From: Sphingobacterium sp. ML3W
Lineage (GTDB): Bacteria; Bacteroidota; Bacteroidia; Sphingobacteriales; Sphingobacteriaceae
Assembly: GCF_029542085.1 (NCBI RefSeq)
Contig: NZ_CP107036.1
Location: 3,410,001 to 3,474,000 of the forward strand
Direction of reading: 5' to 3'
Length of the DNA: 64,000 nucleotides
The notes under the pieces are model-generated. The model was not told the DNA's origin and searched no databases. It saw only the letters and a list, made by a program, of their open reading frames with translations. The translations under genes were made by a program, and so were the position numbers. Position 1 is the stretch's first letter. Each line of letters begins with the position of its first letter. Shown piece by piece: positions 37,179 to 44,794 of the stretch.

Positions 37179-37857
37179 CCTCAATATCATCAAAGTCCAC
37201 ATCCTCGGCTTCATCTTCCAGCATCCGGTCAATAGATGTTGATTTGCCTTTTAACTCTTTCAATAAATCCGCTTTCACGGCATCAAGATTTTCTATTTTT
37301 TCAAATCCTAACTTAGACGCATCCGTTTCAATAACTGGTTTTATCGGGGTGAATTCCTTATAGTCTGGAATATCGTGGTCTTTTTCATGCAACCCTTTTA
37401 CTTTACTCAATTCTTTGTAAAATGCAGATGCCGCACGAAAGTCCCCGGCACCATGAGCTTCCATCATCAGTCGTTCACCCCAATAGATATGCATACCGCG
37501 CGCATAGTCTTTATCTTCTTTGGATTCAAAAGTTTTAAAAAACTGCTGGGACATTTGGATGTCAATGTACGCCTGCGCTTGAGAAACTCCGAAGCGCGCC
37601 ATTATCCAGTGAGCGAGTTCTAATTTTTGATAAGGACGGTTTATTCTATGTACTTCTACTTCCATTTGAAGCTCATAATCATACCTAGTTATTTTTTGGA
37701 CAAAACCTGTCCTCACCTGCGCATCTACCTCTCTAATTCGATCATAGACTCCCTTATCGGTTGGTGAAAGGGAATCGATCTTATTAGCTAAAAAAGCTCT
37801 AAAAATACGATCCATGATCGTATCGCCTTTTATATGCTTTGGTCTCAACTCTCCCAT
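37165..37857 (-). CDS. Probable terminase small subunit
   Basis: A 230-residue protein. A helix-turn-helix-like region lies near residues 75-105 (ARFGVSQAQAYIDIQMSQQF). The tail is acidic (DEAEDVDFDDIEDG). It is directly upstream of, and overlaps, the large subunit gene, the normal place for the DNA-recognition subunit. It has a strong SD (AAAGGAGGGG) and a TAATG overlap with the preceding gene. Confidence 0.75.
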   Translation of the reverse strand: MGELRPKHIKGDTIMDRIFRAFLANKIDSLSPTDKGVYDRIREVDAQVRTGFVQKITRYDYELQMEVEVHRINRPYQKLELAHWIMARFGVSQAQAYIDIQMSQQFFKTFESKEDKDYARGMHIYWGERLMMEAHGAGDFRAASAFYKELSKVKGLHEKDHDIPDYKEFTPIKPVIETDASKLGFEKIENLDAVKADLLKELKGKSTSIDRMLEDEAEDVDFDDIEDGQV

Positions 37858-38477
37858 TATAGTTCCCCTCCTTTCCGCTCAGCCACCAACTGAGCAATAC
37901 GCGCTTTTTTCTCTCTTAGCTTTTGTTCAGACTTCGCTTTATTCCGTAACTGATCATCAGGTTTTTGCAGCCGTTTTTCCATCTTGTTCACCTGTACATA
38001 CAGCCGTTGCAGCTCAGGTGTAGTAAATACTTTCGGTTTCGTCGCAACTGCAGGTAGTTCGCCATGCTCATCAAAGTAATCTATCTTTTCAAAGATCATA
38101 CGTTTGCGATCAACCAGTTTAAGAATCTGAATAGCGTATTCCAGTCTCGTTTTGTCGGACTTACAACGCGCTAAGGCAAATCGATTAGAGTCGATCTGTC
38201 GATATACCTGCTGTAGGTCATATTTGAGTTTTTTTAATATGTAAGAGTTATCAAATTTCTTTTGTTCTATCTGATTGACAGATGGCTTTATTTCCGAGGC
38301 CGGGTCAGGATCCGGTTGATCCGATGAAAGCTTTCGCAATTCATCCTCCAGCTTTTTCACTGTATATTCCGACTTGCTTTGAAACAAGTCTTTTAAAAAT
38401 TGATTGTTAGATAGCGTGTTGAACAATTCTACACCCTGCCAATAATCTTTGTTTTCAAACCATTTATGCACTTCCAT
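37857..38477 (-). CDS. Coiled-coil hypothetical protein before terminase
   Basis: A 206-residue charged protein rich in Lys, Gln and Leu, with coiled-coil-like stretches (residues ~85-125 and ~165-205). It is the first gene of the P5 unit and is coupled to the terminase small subunit (TAATG). No family is recognised. It could assist packaging. Confidence 0.6.
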   Translation of the reverse strand: MEVHKWFENKDYWQGVELFNTLSNNQFLKDLFQSKSEYTVKKLEDELRKLSSDQPDPDPASEIKPSVNQIEQKKFDNSYILKKLKYDLQQVYRQIDSNRFALARCKSDKTRLEYAIQILKLVDRKRMIFEKIDYFDEHGELPAVATKPKVFTTPELQRLYVQVNKMEKRLQKPDDQLRNKAKSEQKLREKKARIAQLVAERKGGEL

Positions 38478-38481
38478 ACAC

Positions 38482-38517
38482 GCAAAATGCGAAAGGGAAA
38501 GTATGAGAGAAAGGACA
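38482..38517 (-). promoter_or_regulatory. Phage promoter P5 (TGTCCTTTC-N20-ATTTTGC)
   Basis: Boxes at 38509-38517 and 38482-38488, 20-bp spacer, ATG 4 nt later. The spacer holds a GAAAGGGAAAG repeat (plus strand). Confidence 0.72.
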
Positions 38518-38542
38518 TATATTTGTATAAATTATTAATCTT

Positions 38543-39184
38543 ATGTGTGAAATAACCACCAAATGGGGACCATCCGAATGGTCTGGAATTATACAAGCTG
38601 TTGGAGCTATAATTGCATCTATTTTTTTATTCCTTACTTTTCGCAGTCAAAAGAGATCTGAGAAGTTAATGAAAGAATCCGCGGAAATTGATAAACGAGC
38701 AAAGCGGGGCGAATATCTTCCTGAAATAAAATTAGAAATACTTACATTTTACCCAACAATAAGTGATGGCTTTGGAGGAGCTAAAATCAGAAAATATAAT
38801 GGAGAAATTACAACAATTGAAATAAAAGTAATATTTAACAAAAATTCTGTTCAAATATTAGATTTCGAGTTTTTGTAACTAGAAAAGTATATTCAATATG
38901 AAATATACCCCTTTCCTTTAGATAGGAATAAGATTCTTTTATCAGGAGAAGCATTCGAACTAAAATTCTCTATCAATCTTCAAAATTATTTTGATTTAGT
39001 AAATGATCAAGATCTGGATGATTTTAATAGCATAATAGAATCAAATTTTATAGATTATGAAAGTAGAATTTATCTCAAAAACAAATTATTCTTTGCAGAT
39101 ATGCTTGGTAATAAATATGAATTCAGATTTAATGTAAGTGATTTAAAAACTCTTTATTATTCAGAGCTAATAATGGTTGATTAA
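38543..39184 (+). pseudogene. Plus-strand cargo gene interrupted by one in-frame stop
   Basis: The frame opens MCEITTKWGPSEWSG and has one transmembrane helix near residues 16-35 (IIQAVGAIIASIFLFLTF). It reaches TAA at 38876-38878, then stays open in the same frame for 101 more codons to TAA at 39182. An intact protein would have 213 residues. A long open frame after the stop in such AT-rich DNA argues for a recent nonsense change, or readthrough. It opposes all neighbouring late genes and is AT-rich, as cargo (moron) genes often are. Function unknown. Confidence 0.7.
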
Positions 39185-39190
39185 TTTTTT

Positions 39191-39198
39191 TATCTTTG
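39191..39198 (+). promoter_or_regulatory. -7-type box upstream of the long hairpin
   Basis: TATCTTTG is an exact Bacteroidetes -7 match, 4 nt before the outer hairpin arm. A TTG lies 11 bp upstream, too close for a normal -33 box, so promoter activity is uncertain. Confidence 0.4.
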
Positions 39199-39202
39199 CA
39201 AT

Positions 39203-39293
39203 TCTCACAACGTTCAAACAAAAAAGCACAAGATAGCGGAAGATCTACCCTCCGGGCTATGCTTGTGCATTTGTTTTTAGAAACGTTGTGAGA
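39203..39293. ncRNA. Long-stem hairpin: structured RNA candidate or bidirectional terminator
   Basis: Outer arms TCTCACAACGTT (39203-39214) and AACGTTGTGAGA (39282-39293) pair over 12 bp. Inner arms GCACAAG-ATAGC (39226-39237) and GCTAT-G-CTTGTGC (39256-39268) pair over 12 bp with one bulge, with A/T-rich sides between. The 18-nt loop contains CCCTCCGG, which is complementary to CCGGAGGG at 39308-39315, so a pseudoknot is possible. It lies between convergent genes, and the inner stem is followed by T-rich DNA on both strands, so termination is the simplest reading. Confidence 0.5.
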
Positions 39294-39315
39294 GACTTTT
39301 TAATTAACCGGAGGG

Positions 39316-39573
39316 CTATTTTATCTCAACAGTTCTGAAAAAGTCAACCAACAACCTCATCAATTTAATCCTTTTTTTTAATCCTTTAGCTAGATTTTCA
39401 TCACCATAAGTTGTTACGATATCATCAACGATATCCTCCAACTCGATAATGATATCCTCTTTACCTTGGATGTCTAAATCTTCAACGTGATTAAAGAAAT
39501 CAACCATTTCAGATTTTAATAATGTTACCGATTGATCATTGTCGGTTTTAAGAATGAGTACATTGTTTACCAT
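39316..39573 (-). CDS. Small acidic hypothetical phage protein
   Basis: An 85-residue protein (MVNNVLILKTDNDQSVTLLK), acidic in the middle and basic at the end. It lies after the capsid unit's terminator, so it is probably transcribed separately or by readthrough. No family recognised. Confidence 0.6.
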   Translation of the reverse strand: MVNNVLILKTDNDQSVTLLKSEMVDFFNHVEDLDIQGKEDIIIELEDIVDDIVTTYGDENLAKGLKKRIKLMRLLVDFFRTVEIK

Positions 39574-39643
39574 ATAGATTTATATTAGATGGGAAAATGG
39601 GGATTATTATCTAAATGAAGGATGACAATAATAAATATATTAC

Positions 39644-39672
39644 ATAAAAAAGCCCCTACAATGAAGGGCTTT
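39644..39672 (-). terminator. Terminator of the capsid unit
   Basis: On the minus strand AAAGCCC(TTCATTGTAG)GGGCTTTTTT forms a stem with a T-run. It overlaps the end of the 72-residue gene. Confidence 0.8.
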
Positions 39673-39874
39673 CTTTATCCGAACTTTGAGCTTTTTTGCC
39701 CTTTATTTTTTGCAGATACCTAGTACCTGCCGTATACAATGCATTCGCTTTATCTAGTGATATATAACGAAAATCAACACGTCCAATTTTAGATTCCAAA
39801 ATTGGCGAAGTCGTATTCACTACCTCGTAGTGATCTACGATTGCAGGAGACACCTGCCAATTAAGCTTTGCCAT
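39656..39874 (-). CDS. Small phage protein after the tail-tube-like gene
   Basis: A 72-residue protein starting MAKLNWQVSPAIVDHYEV with a basic C terminus. Its ATG shares a base with the upstream stop (TAATG). Last gene of the capsid unit. No family recognised. Confidence 0.6.
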   Translation of the reverse strand: MAKLNWQVSPAIVDHYEVVNTTSPILESKIGRVDFRYISLDKANALYTAGTRYLQKIKGKKAQSSDKESPSL

Positions 39875-40425
39875 TATGGTGCTGGTACTGGAAGTTCGCC
39901 GTTATAACGGTAAAAAGGAGATATACCGTACCATCCAAAAGTAACTTTGATACCTTTCTCTCCAGTTGGGCCAGTACCAAAGTTAGTGTCGATGTTTTCC
40001 ACATCCACCAATAAATCCTCTGTACCCGCTTGATAGAAACCTGGACCACCTTCTGCCCCTTTGAAAAGTAAGATACCTGTTTGATTCTTTACAATTTGAG
40101 AGGTACCAAGATTTTGAGCATTAATGAATGGAACAAATGCCTCCAAAGTCCCCTTAGCTATCTTAGATTTCTTCTCCCCTTCTAAAGTGGAATTGGCTCC
40201 TGATTTTTCATAAAGACCTATCATCTCGATAGCTGATTTGCCAGTTTTTAAGACATGGGCATCAGTGATTGTCACTAAAGAAGCTGCAGTGGTACCAGCT
40301 GCTGGAACCGCTATTGTTTCCAGATACGATCTAGGAATCCAATATACTTTTGGAACTATACCAGCCGGATTCTCACATCCATCCGAATAGCTCAATTTCA
40401 TATCTGTAATAGTTTCGAAACACAT
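39874..40425 (-). CDS. Virion protein, possibly major tail protein
   Basis: A 183-residue protein with a small-domain, beta-rich composition (TTAASLVTITDAHVLKTGKSAIEM; VTFGWYGISPFYRYNG). Its place just after capsid genes, its size and its high Gly/Ala content fit a tail-tube subunit or head decoration protein. Positional inference. Confidence 0.5.
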   Translation of the reverse strand: MCFETITDMKLSYSDGCENPAGIVPKVYWIPRSYLETIAVPAAGTTAASLVTITDAHVLKTGKSAIEMIGLYEKSGANSTLEGEKKSKIAKGTLEAFVPFINAQNLGTSQIVKNQTGILLFKGAEGGPGFYQAGTEDLLVDVENIDTNFGTGPTGEKGIKVTFGWYGISPFYRYNGELPVPAP

Positions 40426-40443
40426 AATTCAATAAATTAAAAT

Positions 40444-40767
40444 TTAACCTTCTACCAAAGTCAATGCGCCTGAACCAGCTTTTACCAATTTTGCTAGTAA
40501 ATTTGAATCATCTGCAACCTGTTCCTTAGTTTTTCCATCTACTCCGAAGTTAACACGGTAAGTACTTTTGCCGACTTTTGCTCTAATATCTACAATTCCA
40601 GTTTTGCTGTTAAACTTTGCAATAGCATCCTCAGCAACTGCTTTCACTTCGGAAATTTCCGTATCCTTTAATTCTAATTGAATTTTAGTCTCGGATTTAT
40701 ATTTGGAAAATTCATTTTCCAAAGTATCGTAAGCCTTTTGTGCGGCTTCTAAAGTTTCAAATTTCAT
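40444..40767 (-). CDS. Small phage protein after the capsid gene
   Basis: A 107-residue protein. The first ~60 residues are coiled-coil-like (AAQKAYDTLENEFSKYKSET) and the last 40 form a small beta unit. It may be a scaffold fragment or capsid accessory. It resembles the coiled-coil tail of the protease gene upstream in style, not demonstrably in sequence. Confidence 0.55.
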   Translation of the reverse strand: MKFETLEAAQKAYDTLENEFSKYKSETKIQLELKDTEISEVKAVAEDAIAKFNSKTGIVDIRAKVGKSTYRVNFGVDGKTKEQVADDSNLLAKLVKAGSGALTLVEG

Positions 40768-40820
40768 TTTAATACTTTTAAAAATTAGGAATTAGGGATT
40801 GGATAGCCAATCCCATTTAA

Positions 40821-42065
40821 TTAATCCATATCATTCATTGTGATAATATCACCATCCTGATAATTAAACCCTAGAACCCCAGTAATACCTAGATCAACAG
40901 TATACATATTGGTTTTTACGCCAATAGTCGACATATCTGATAGTAAATCTGTACCCATCATTAAATTAGATTTTGGCGTACATACCAATTGTTCAGATCC
41001 AGCCATCCAGCTTACCGGTTTTACAATACATTTTCTGTTTGTTCCTGGTAAATAAATAATACTACCATCCGGAGTAGTATACTTAGATACTAAGTCTTCG
41101 TAATCGTCCATTAGATGCTCTAAAGCTGTGATAGAACAATACATGTTCATAACATATGCTGCTTTGTCTGCGTCTGTATGAGCACGATAAACATTTTTCA
41201 TTTTTTGGTATGTACCTGTCAATATGGAGCCTGTAGAAACAACTTTTTTAATGTCAGTGCTTGCACGACCATCGCTAAGTCTAACTCCAAGGCCAACAGT
41301 GATAGCTAAAGCATTAGCGTCTTCAAATTTAAGCTTATGGGTGATTGGACTTTCACCAGCATTTGTCGCGGTAATGACCTTAAAATAATTAACCTCATCA
41401 TCCAAAGGAAAAGAAATTAATTTACCAACTGCATATGCAGTAGCTGGATCATACGCTTCAAACTTATCTTTTCCGACACCCTTCCAACCTGTGATATTAC
41501 TTAATTTAGTAGCATTTTCATCAATGATAGCTTCATTGGTAAATTGCGCAAAAGGAATTCTTTTGTTTTCAACGTTTTCTCCTGGACCACGTTCTTCACC
41601 TAAATATGAAGTACGGTATTTGGCCGGATGAATTGATAAATCCCGTTGAAATGCATCCACACTTAAAACACGACCAGAATACTCCAAATCGTTACCCTTA
41701 CTTTTGTAATTACCGGTATACGGTTTTGGTCCATTGTTAATAGTCAGCTTCGTTAAATTTAATGCATGCTTAATATTAGATATTAGAGTAATATCAGAGG
41801 CAATGGACATTCCGGTAAGCATTCTTCTATACAACGATTTTTGATACTTGCCCGCATAATTAGCAATCGCTGTCAAGTCAGGACTAATAGTATCAAATAG
41901 AACACCTTTTTCCCCTGTTCTTGGGATTAATCCCAATACAAACATTACAATACCAGTACACAATCCAACAGTTGGATTAAAATAGTTAGAAGCGAACATT
42001 GCCACTAACATGATCACAAAAAACCCAGCAGCAATTGTGAACAAATCTTTAAAACGATTTCCCAT
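40821..42065 (-). CDS. Major capsid protein with hydrophobic N-terminal hairpin
   Basis: A 414-residue protein directly after the prohead protease, as in HK97-type phages. The bulk (from about residue 55) is a plausible capsid domain with no membrane segments. The first 47 residues carry two hydrophobic helices (about 9-26, IAAGFFVIMLVAMFAS, and 33-47, VGLCTGIVMFVLGLI) with a short polar turn. This is odd for a capsid subunit; it may be a pro-domain removed by the protease. The capsid call rests on context and size. Confidence 0.7.
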   Translation of the reverse strand: MGNRFKDLFTIAAGFFVIMLVAMFASNYFNPTVGLCTGIVMFVLGLIPRTGEKGVLFDTISPDLTAIANYAGKYQKSLYRRMLTGMSIASDITLISNIKHALNLTKLTINNGPKPYTGNYKSKGNDLEYSGRVLSVDAFQRDLSIHPAKYRTSYLGEERGPGENVENKRIPFAQFTNEAIIDENATKLSNITGWKGVGKDKFEAYDPATAYAVGKLISFPLDDEVNYFKVITATNAGESPITHKLKFEDANALAITVGLGVRLSDGRASTDIKKVVSTGSILTGTYQKMKNVYRAHTDADKAAYVMNMYCSITALEHLMDDYEDLVSKYTTPDGSIIYLPGTNRKCIVKPVSWMAGSEQLVCTPKSNLMMGTDLLSDMSTIGVKTNMYTVDLGITGVLGFNYQDGDIITMNDMD

Positions 42066-42092
42066 CTTATTTTAATTGTTAATAATTACGAA

Positions 42093-43172
42093 TTAGTTAT
42101 TTCCATAAATAGCCTCATATTCGGCATCAACGGAAGTACGGAAGTCTTCAACTTCTTGTTGTGTGCCAGTTCCCGGATTATCGGTCTTATCAGTCACCGG
42201 AACTACTGGCTGCTCGGCAGGCTTCTTACCTAGATCATTTACTTGTTTTTCAAGTTCCGCAATACGTGCATCCTTTTGAGTAACAGAATTTTCAAGGTCA
42301 GTAACCTTGGTTTTCAAACCTGTGTTTTCAGTAGATGCATTTTCCAAACCTTCTAAATAGGAATCAGACACGACAGTTACACCTTCAACACCAGCGTTAT
42401 GAATTTGCTCATTTACAGCTTCAAACTGGTCAGTCGTTCTATCATTAATAGCCACTTTGGCCAACTCCGATAATTTTGAGTATTTATTAAACAACATATT
42501 ATTTTGATTTTCTGAATTATTAGTTTCGATCTTGTTAATCTTACCTTGGAACCAAGCAGCAACCTGACCATAAGACATATTTTTCACATTTTCGGGAGTT
42601 TCTTCCGCTTCGTAATCTTCAATGATATCGATCAGTCCCTCCGCCAAAGCTTCAGCAGGTGTATAATAATGATCTTCTCCATCAAAGTATTTCGCTTTCA
42701 CCTGCTCTAATGTCAACCCTAAGCGATCGACTAAGAAACTAGCCAATATATCATCGTACTTTTCGAGGTCTTCTGCTGTTTTCTTTAATGATTTTGAGTT
42801 CCCATAACCGTAAACAGATGCTGAATGAAACATCAATAAGGATCCTTTTGCAACATGGGTATTCCCCTTTTTAGCGGCTGCCATAAGAATTGCTGCCATC
42901 GAGAATTCTATACCGTCGCCGTAAAGATGAATATGATCATAGAGCGGTGATGATTTTATAGCGTTAGCGATTGGTAAACCCTCCCCTACTGAACCACCAG
43001 GGCTATTGACATGGATATCAATTCTGGAACATGTAGTTTCCAATGCATTGAAAACAGCCAAAAAATCAGCGGCATTCACATCGCCCCAATAAGGACCAAT
43101 GTCACCGTATATTTTAAGTTTACCTACTCCAGTTTTACCGGAAGCTAATACCTGAAAATATCTTTGTTTCAT
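42093..43172 (-). CDS. ClpP-like prohead protease fused to a scaffold-like tail
   Basis: A 359-residue protein. Residues ~1-190 match the S14 ClpP-like fold: HVNSPGGSVGEG, likely nucleophile S91 (GIEFSMAAIL), H116 (LLMFHSAS) and D167 before YYTPAEALAEGLID. The last ~120 residues are coiled coil (TKVTDLENSVTQKDARIAE) and a Pro-rich acidic end, as in fused scaffolds. It matures the prohead. It is driven by promoter P6, with a 32-nt leader. Confidence 0.88.
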   Translation of the reverse strand: MKQRYFQVLASGKTGVGKLKIYGDIGPYWGDVNAADFLAVFNALETTCSRIDIHVNSPGGSVGEGLPIANAIKSSPLYDHIHLYGDGIEFSMAAILMAAAKKGNTHVAKGSLLMFHSASVYGYGNSKSLKKTAEDLEKYDDILASFLVDRLGLTLEQVKAKYFDGEDHYYTPAEALAEGLIDIIEDYEAEETPENVKNMSYGQVAAWFQGKINKIETNNSENQNNMLFNKYSKLSELAKVAINDRTTDQFEAVNEQIHNAGVEGVTVVSDSYLEGLENASTENTGLKTKVTDLENSVTQKDARIAELEKQVNDLGKKPAEQPVVPVTDKTDNPGTGTQQEVEDFRTSVDAEYEAIYGNN

Positions 43173-43204
43173 ATTCTATCTGCTAAAACCAAACTTTAAG
43201 AACC

Positions 43205-43240
43205 CAAATATCCATTTACAATTAAGGCTGTGAAAGGACA
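43205..43240 (-). promoter_or_regulatory. Phage promoter P6 (TGTCCTTTC-N20-ATATTTG)
   Basis: Boxes at 43232-43240 and 43205-43211, 20-bp spacer. Unlike the others the start codon is 32 nt downstream, so this transcript would have a leader. It precedes the protease and capsid genes. Confidence 0.72.
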
Positions 43241-43666
43241 CTAAAGCGCCCTTTCAATTTGAGTAACTGAATATTTAAATTCGGTTCCGGCCATATCAGA
43301 TGGTTTTGCACCGCGATCGCTTGATCTTGAAATTAAAACTGGAGTATCGAGGGTACCAATAATCCTTTTCATACCGTTGAGATCGGTAATACTAATAATT
43401 GAGCATTCACCGATGTACCTAGAAAATAAAAATTCATCCTTTTTTGAGGGAAAATGACGTTTGAAGGTTCCGGCATAAGTGTAGGTAATACCTTGATCAG
43501 TTTCCTGCTCATCGTCTTTAAGTTGACCAGAATACGGAATATGCCGAATAACTTCCCAATGCTTACCACTTTTAAAACGTAAAGGATTGACCGATATCAG
43601 GTCATCAATGTGGCAAAACTCAAATCGAGCAATACCGCCAATATTTTCACCACTATGTAATTTCAT
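43241..43666 (-). CDS. Hypothetical phage protein, first late gene
   Basis: A 141-residue, beta-rich protein (MKLHSGENIGGIARFEFCH). It is the first gene past the early/late boundary, with promoter P7 and a TGTCCA array upstream. It has no known domain. It may be structural or a late control protein. Confidence 0.6.
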   Translation of the reverse strand: MKLHSGENIGGIARFEFCHIDDLISVNPLRFKSGKHWEVIRHIPYSGQLKDDEQETDQGITYTYAGTFKRHFPSKKDEFLFSRYIGECSIISITDLNGMKRIIGTLDTPVLISRSSDRGAKPSDMAGTEFKYSVTQIERAL

Positions 43667-43670
43667 ATTA

Positions 43671-43706
43671 CAAAGTGATGCATGATTAAAATTTTAGGAA
43701 AGGACT
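43671..43706 (-). promoter_or_regulatory. Phage promoter P7 (AGTCCTTTC-N20-CACTTTG)
   Basis: Boxes at 43698-43706 and 43671-43677, 20-bp spacer, ATG 4 nt later. It is the first late promoter. A 6-bp palindrome (GACACT-AATA-AGTGTC, 43722-43737) and array B lie just upstream. Confidence 0.65.
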
Positions 43707-43746
43707 ATATTTTTTTTGAGTGACACTAATAAGTGTCCTTTTACGT

Positions 43747-43862
43747 TGGACATACTGGACATGATGGACACTGAAAGAAAAAGTGCGATAATTCATCATT
43801 ACCGCACTCTGTTTATTTTTATTTGTGTCCAATGACTAAAAAATAGTGTCCACTTGTGTCCA
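43747..43862. repeat. TGTCCA inverted triplet array B
   Basis: TGGACA starts at 43747, 43756 and 43765 (steps of exactly 9). TGTCCA starts at 43826, 43847 and 43857 in the opposite sense (steps 21 and 10, as the 20 and 10 of array A). A terminator hairpin lies between the halves. Confidence 0.82.
43782..43808 (-). terminator. Early-region terminator
   Basis: AGTGCG...CGCACT forms an imperfect 11-bp stem, followed on the minus strand by TTTTTCTTT. It ends early transcription before the late promoter P7. Confidence 0.75.
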
Positions 43863-43883
43863 AATATTATTTTTACTTATAAT

Positions 43884-44114
43884 TTAGTAGATATCTCCAC
43901 TTTCTAGAAGCTCAATTATAATATCCCTTTCCTCTGATCCCATCCATGTCTCATTATTAAAATGTACTTGCCAGCCAAAATGCTTGAAGTATGATATATC
44001 CGTAATAAAATAATCATTGAACATGATTCTATAGTTATTACCCCCTGTATGTTCAAGGGGAGATAAATCTATTTCATACCTAATCCCATCTTCCTCAAAA
44101 AAACCTATGATCAT
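43884..44114 (-). CDS. Small acidic hypothetical phage protein
   Basis: A 76-residue acidic protein (MIIGFFEEDGIRYEIDLSPL). Last gene of the leftward early region, before its terminator. Possibly a small regulatory protein; no family recognised. Confidence 0.6.
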   Translation of the reverse strand: MIIGFFEEDGIRYEIDLSPLEHTGGNNYRIMFNDYFITDISYFKHFGWQVHFNNETWMGSEERDIIIELLESGDIY

Positions 44115-44149
44115 AGGGTAAAAATACTAATATATTTAGTATTTTAAAT

Positions 44150-44692
44150 TTAAAACATAGCTATTTGTCTATTATTATCTGCAACCGATTCACTTAACAT
44201 AAGCGGAATAGTCAATAAAGCGTTTTTTGCTTCCGATTTTCTTTTGGCAATCCGTTCACGCTCGCGATAATACCAACGCTTACAATTATCAAAGCTCAAA
44301 TCATCCTCGGAAAAACCATAGAAATCGAGGAACCTCCTAATGTTATAATCAACATATTCATCCGGCCTATTGTGGGAATGGCACCAACTGTACATATTTT
44401 GCTTAATGATAAGATCGACAGCTTTTGAAAATGATTTTATGTTATCATCAGAAATATAACCGCCATGCTTTTTGAGCAAATAGTCAGATACAAAAATATC
44501 AATATGTCCACCCAAACTATACTTTTTTGATGGACGAATTTTTCCAGGATCAGACTTGCAAAACGGTTCCATCAGATTTTTGAGCAAGACTGTAATCTGA
44601 TTGTTATCCGAAAGCTCCAGTTGCTTTCCAAAAGCCGTAGTGATATAAGTTTCCACATGTGGCTCTACTGTAAGTTGGATGATATTTGACAT
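44150..44692 (-). CDS. Hypothetical phage protein at the early/late boundary
   Basis: A 180-residue, basic helical protein (MSNIIQLTVEPHVETYITTA; YYRERERIAKRKSE). Rich in Arg/Lys at residues ~140-160. It begins beside array C, divergent from the 44967 gene. A DNA-binding role is possible, but no HTH is clear. Confidence 0.6.
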   Translation of the reverse strand: MSNIIQLTVEPHVETYITTAFGKQLELSDNNQITVLLKNLMEPFCKSDPGKIRPSKKYSLGGHIDIFVSDYLLKKHGGYISDDNIKSFSKAVDLIIKQNMYSWCHSHNRPDEYVDYNIRRFLDFYGFSEDDLSFDNCKRWYYRERERIAKRKSEAKNALLTIPLMLSESVADNNRQIAMF

Positions 44693-44794
44693 GGCTTTCC
44701 TTTTGGCTTTAACTACCTCAAATATAATAAATTAAAACAACAAACTAAAAAATATAGTATTTTACTAAATTATTTAGTTTTTAATATTTAACTT

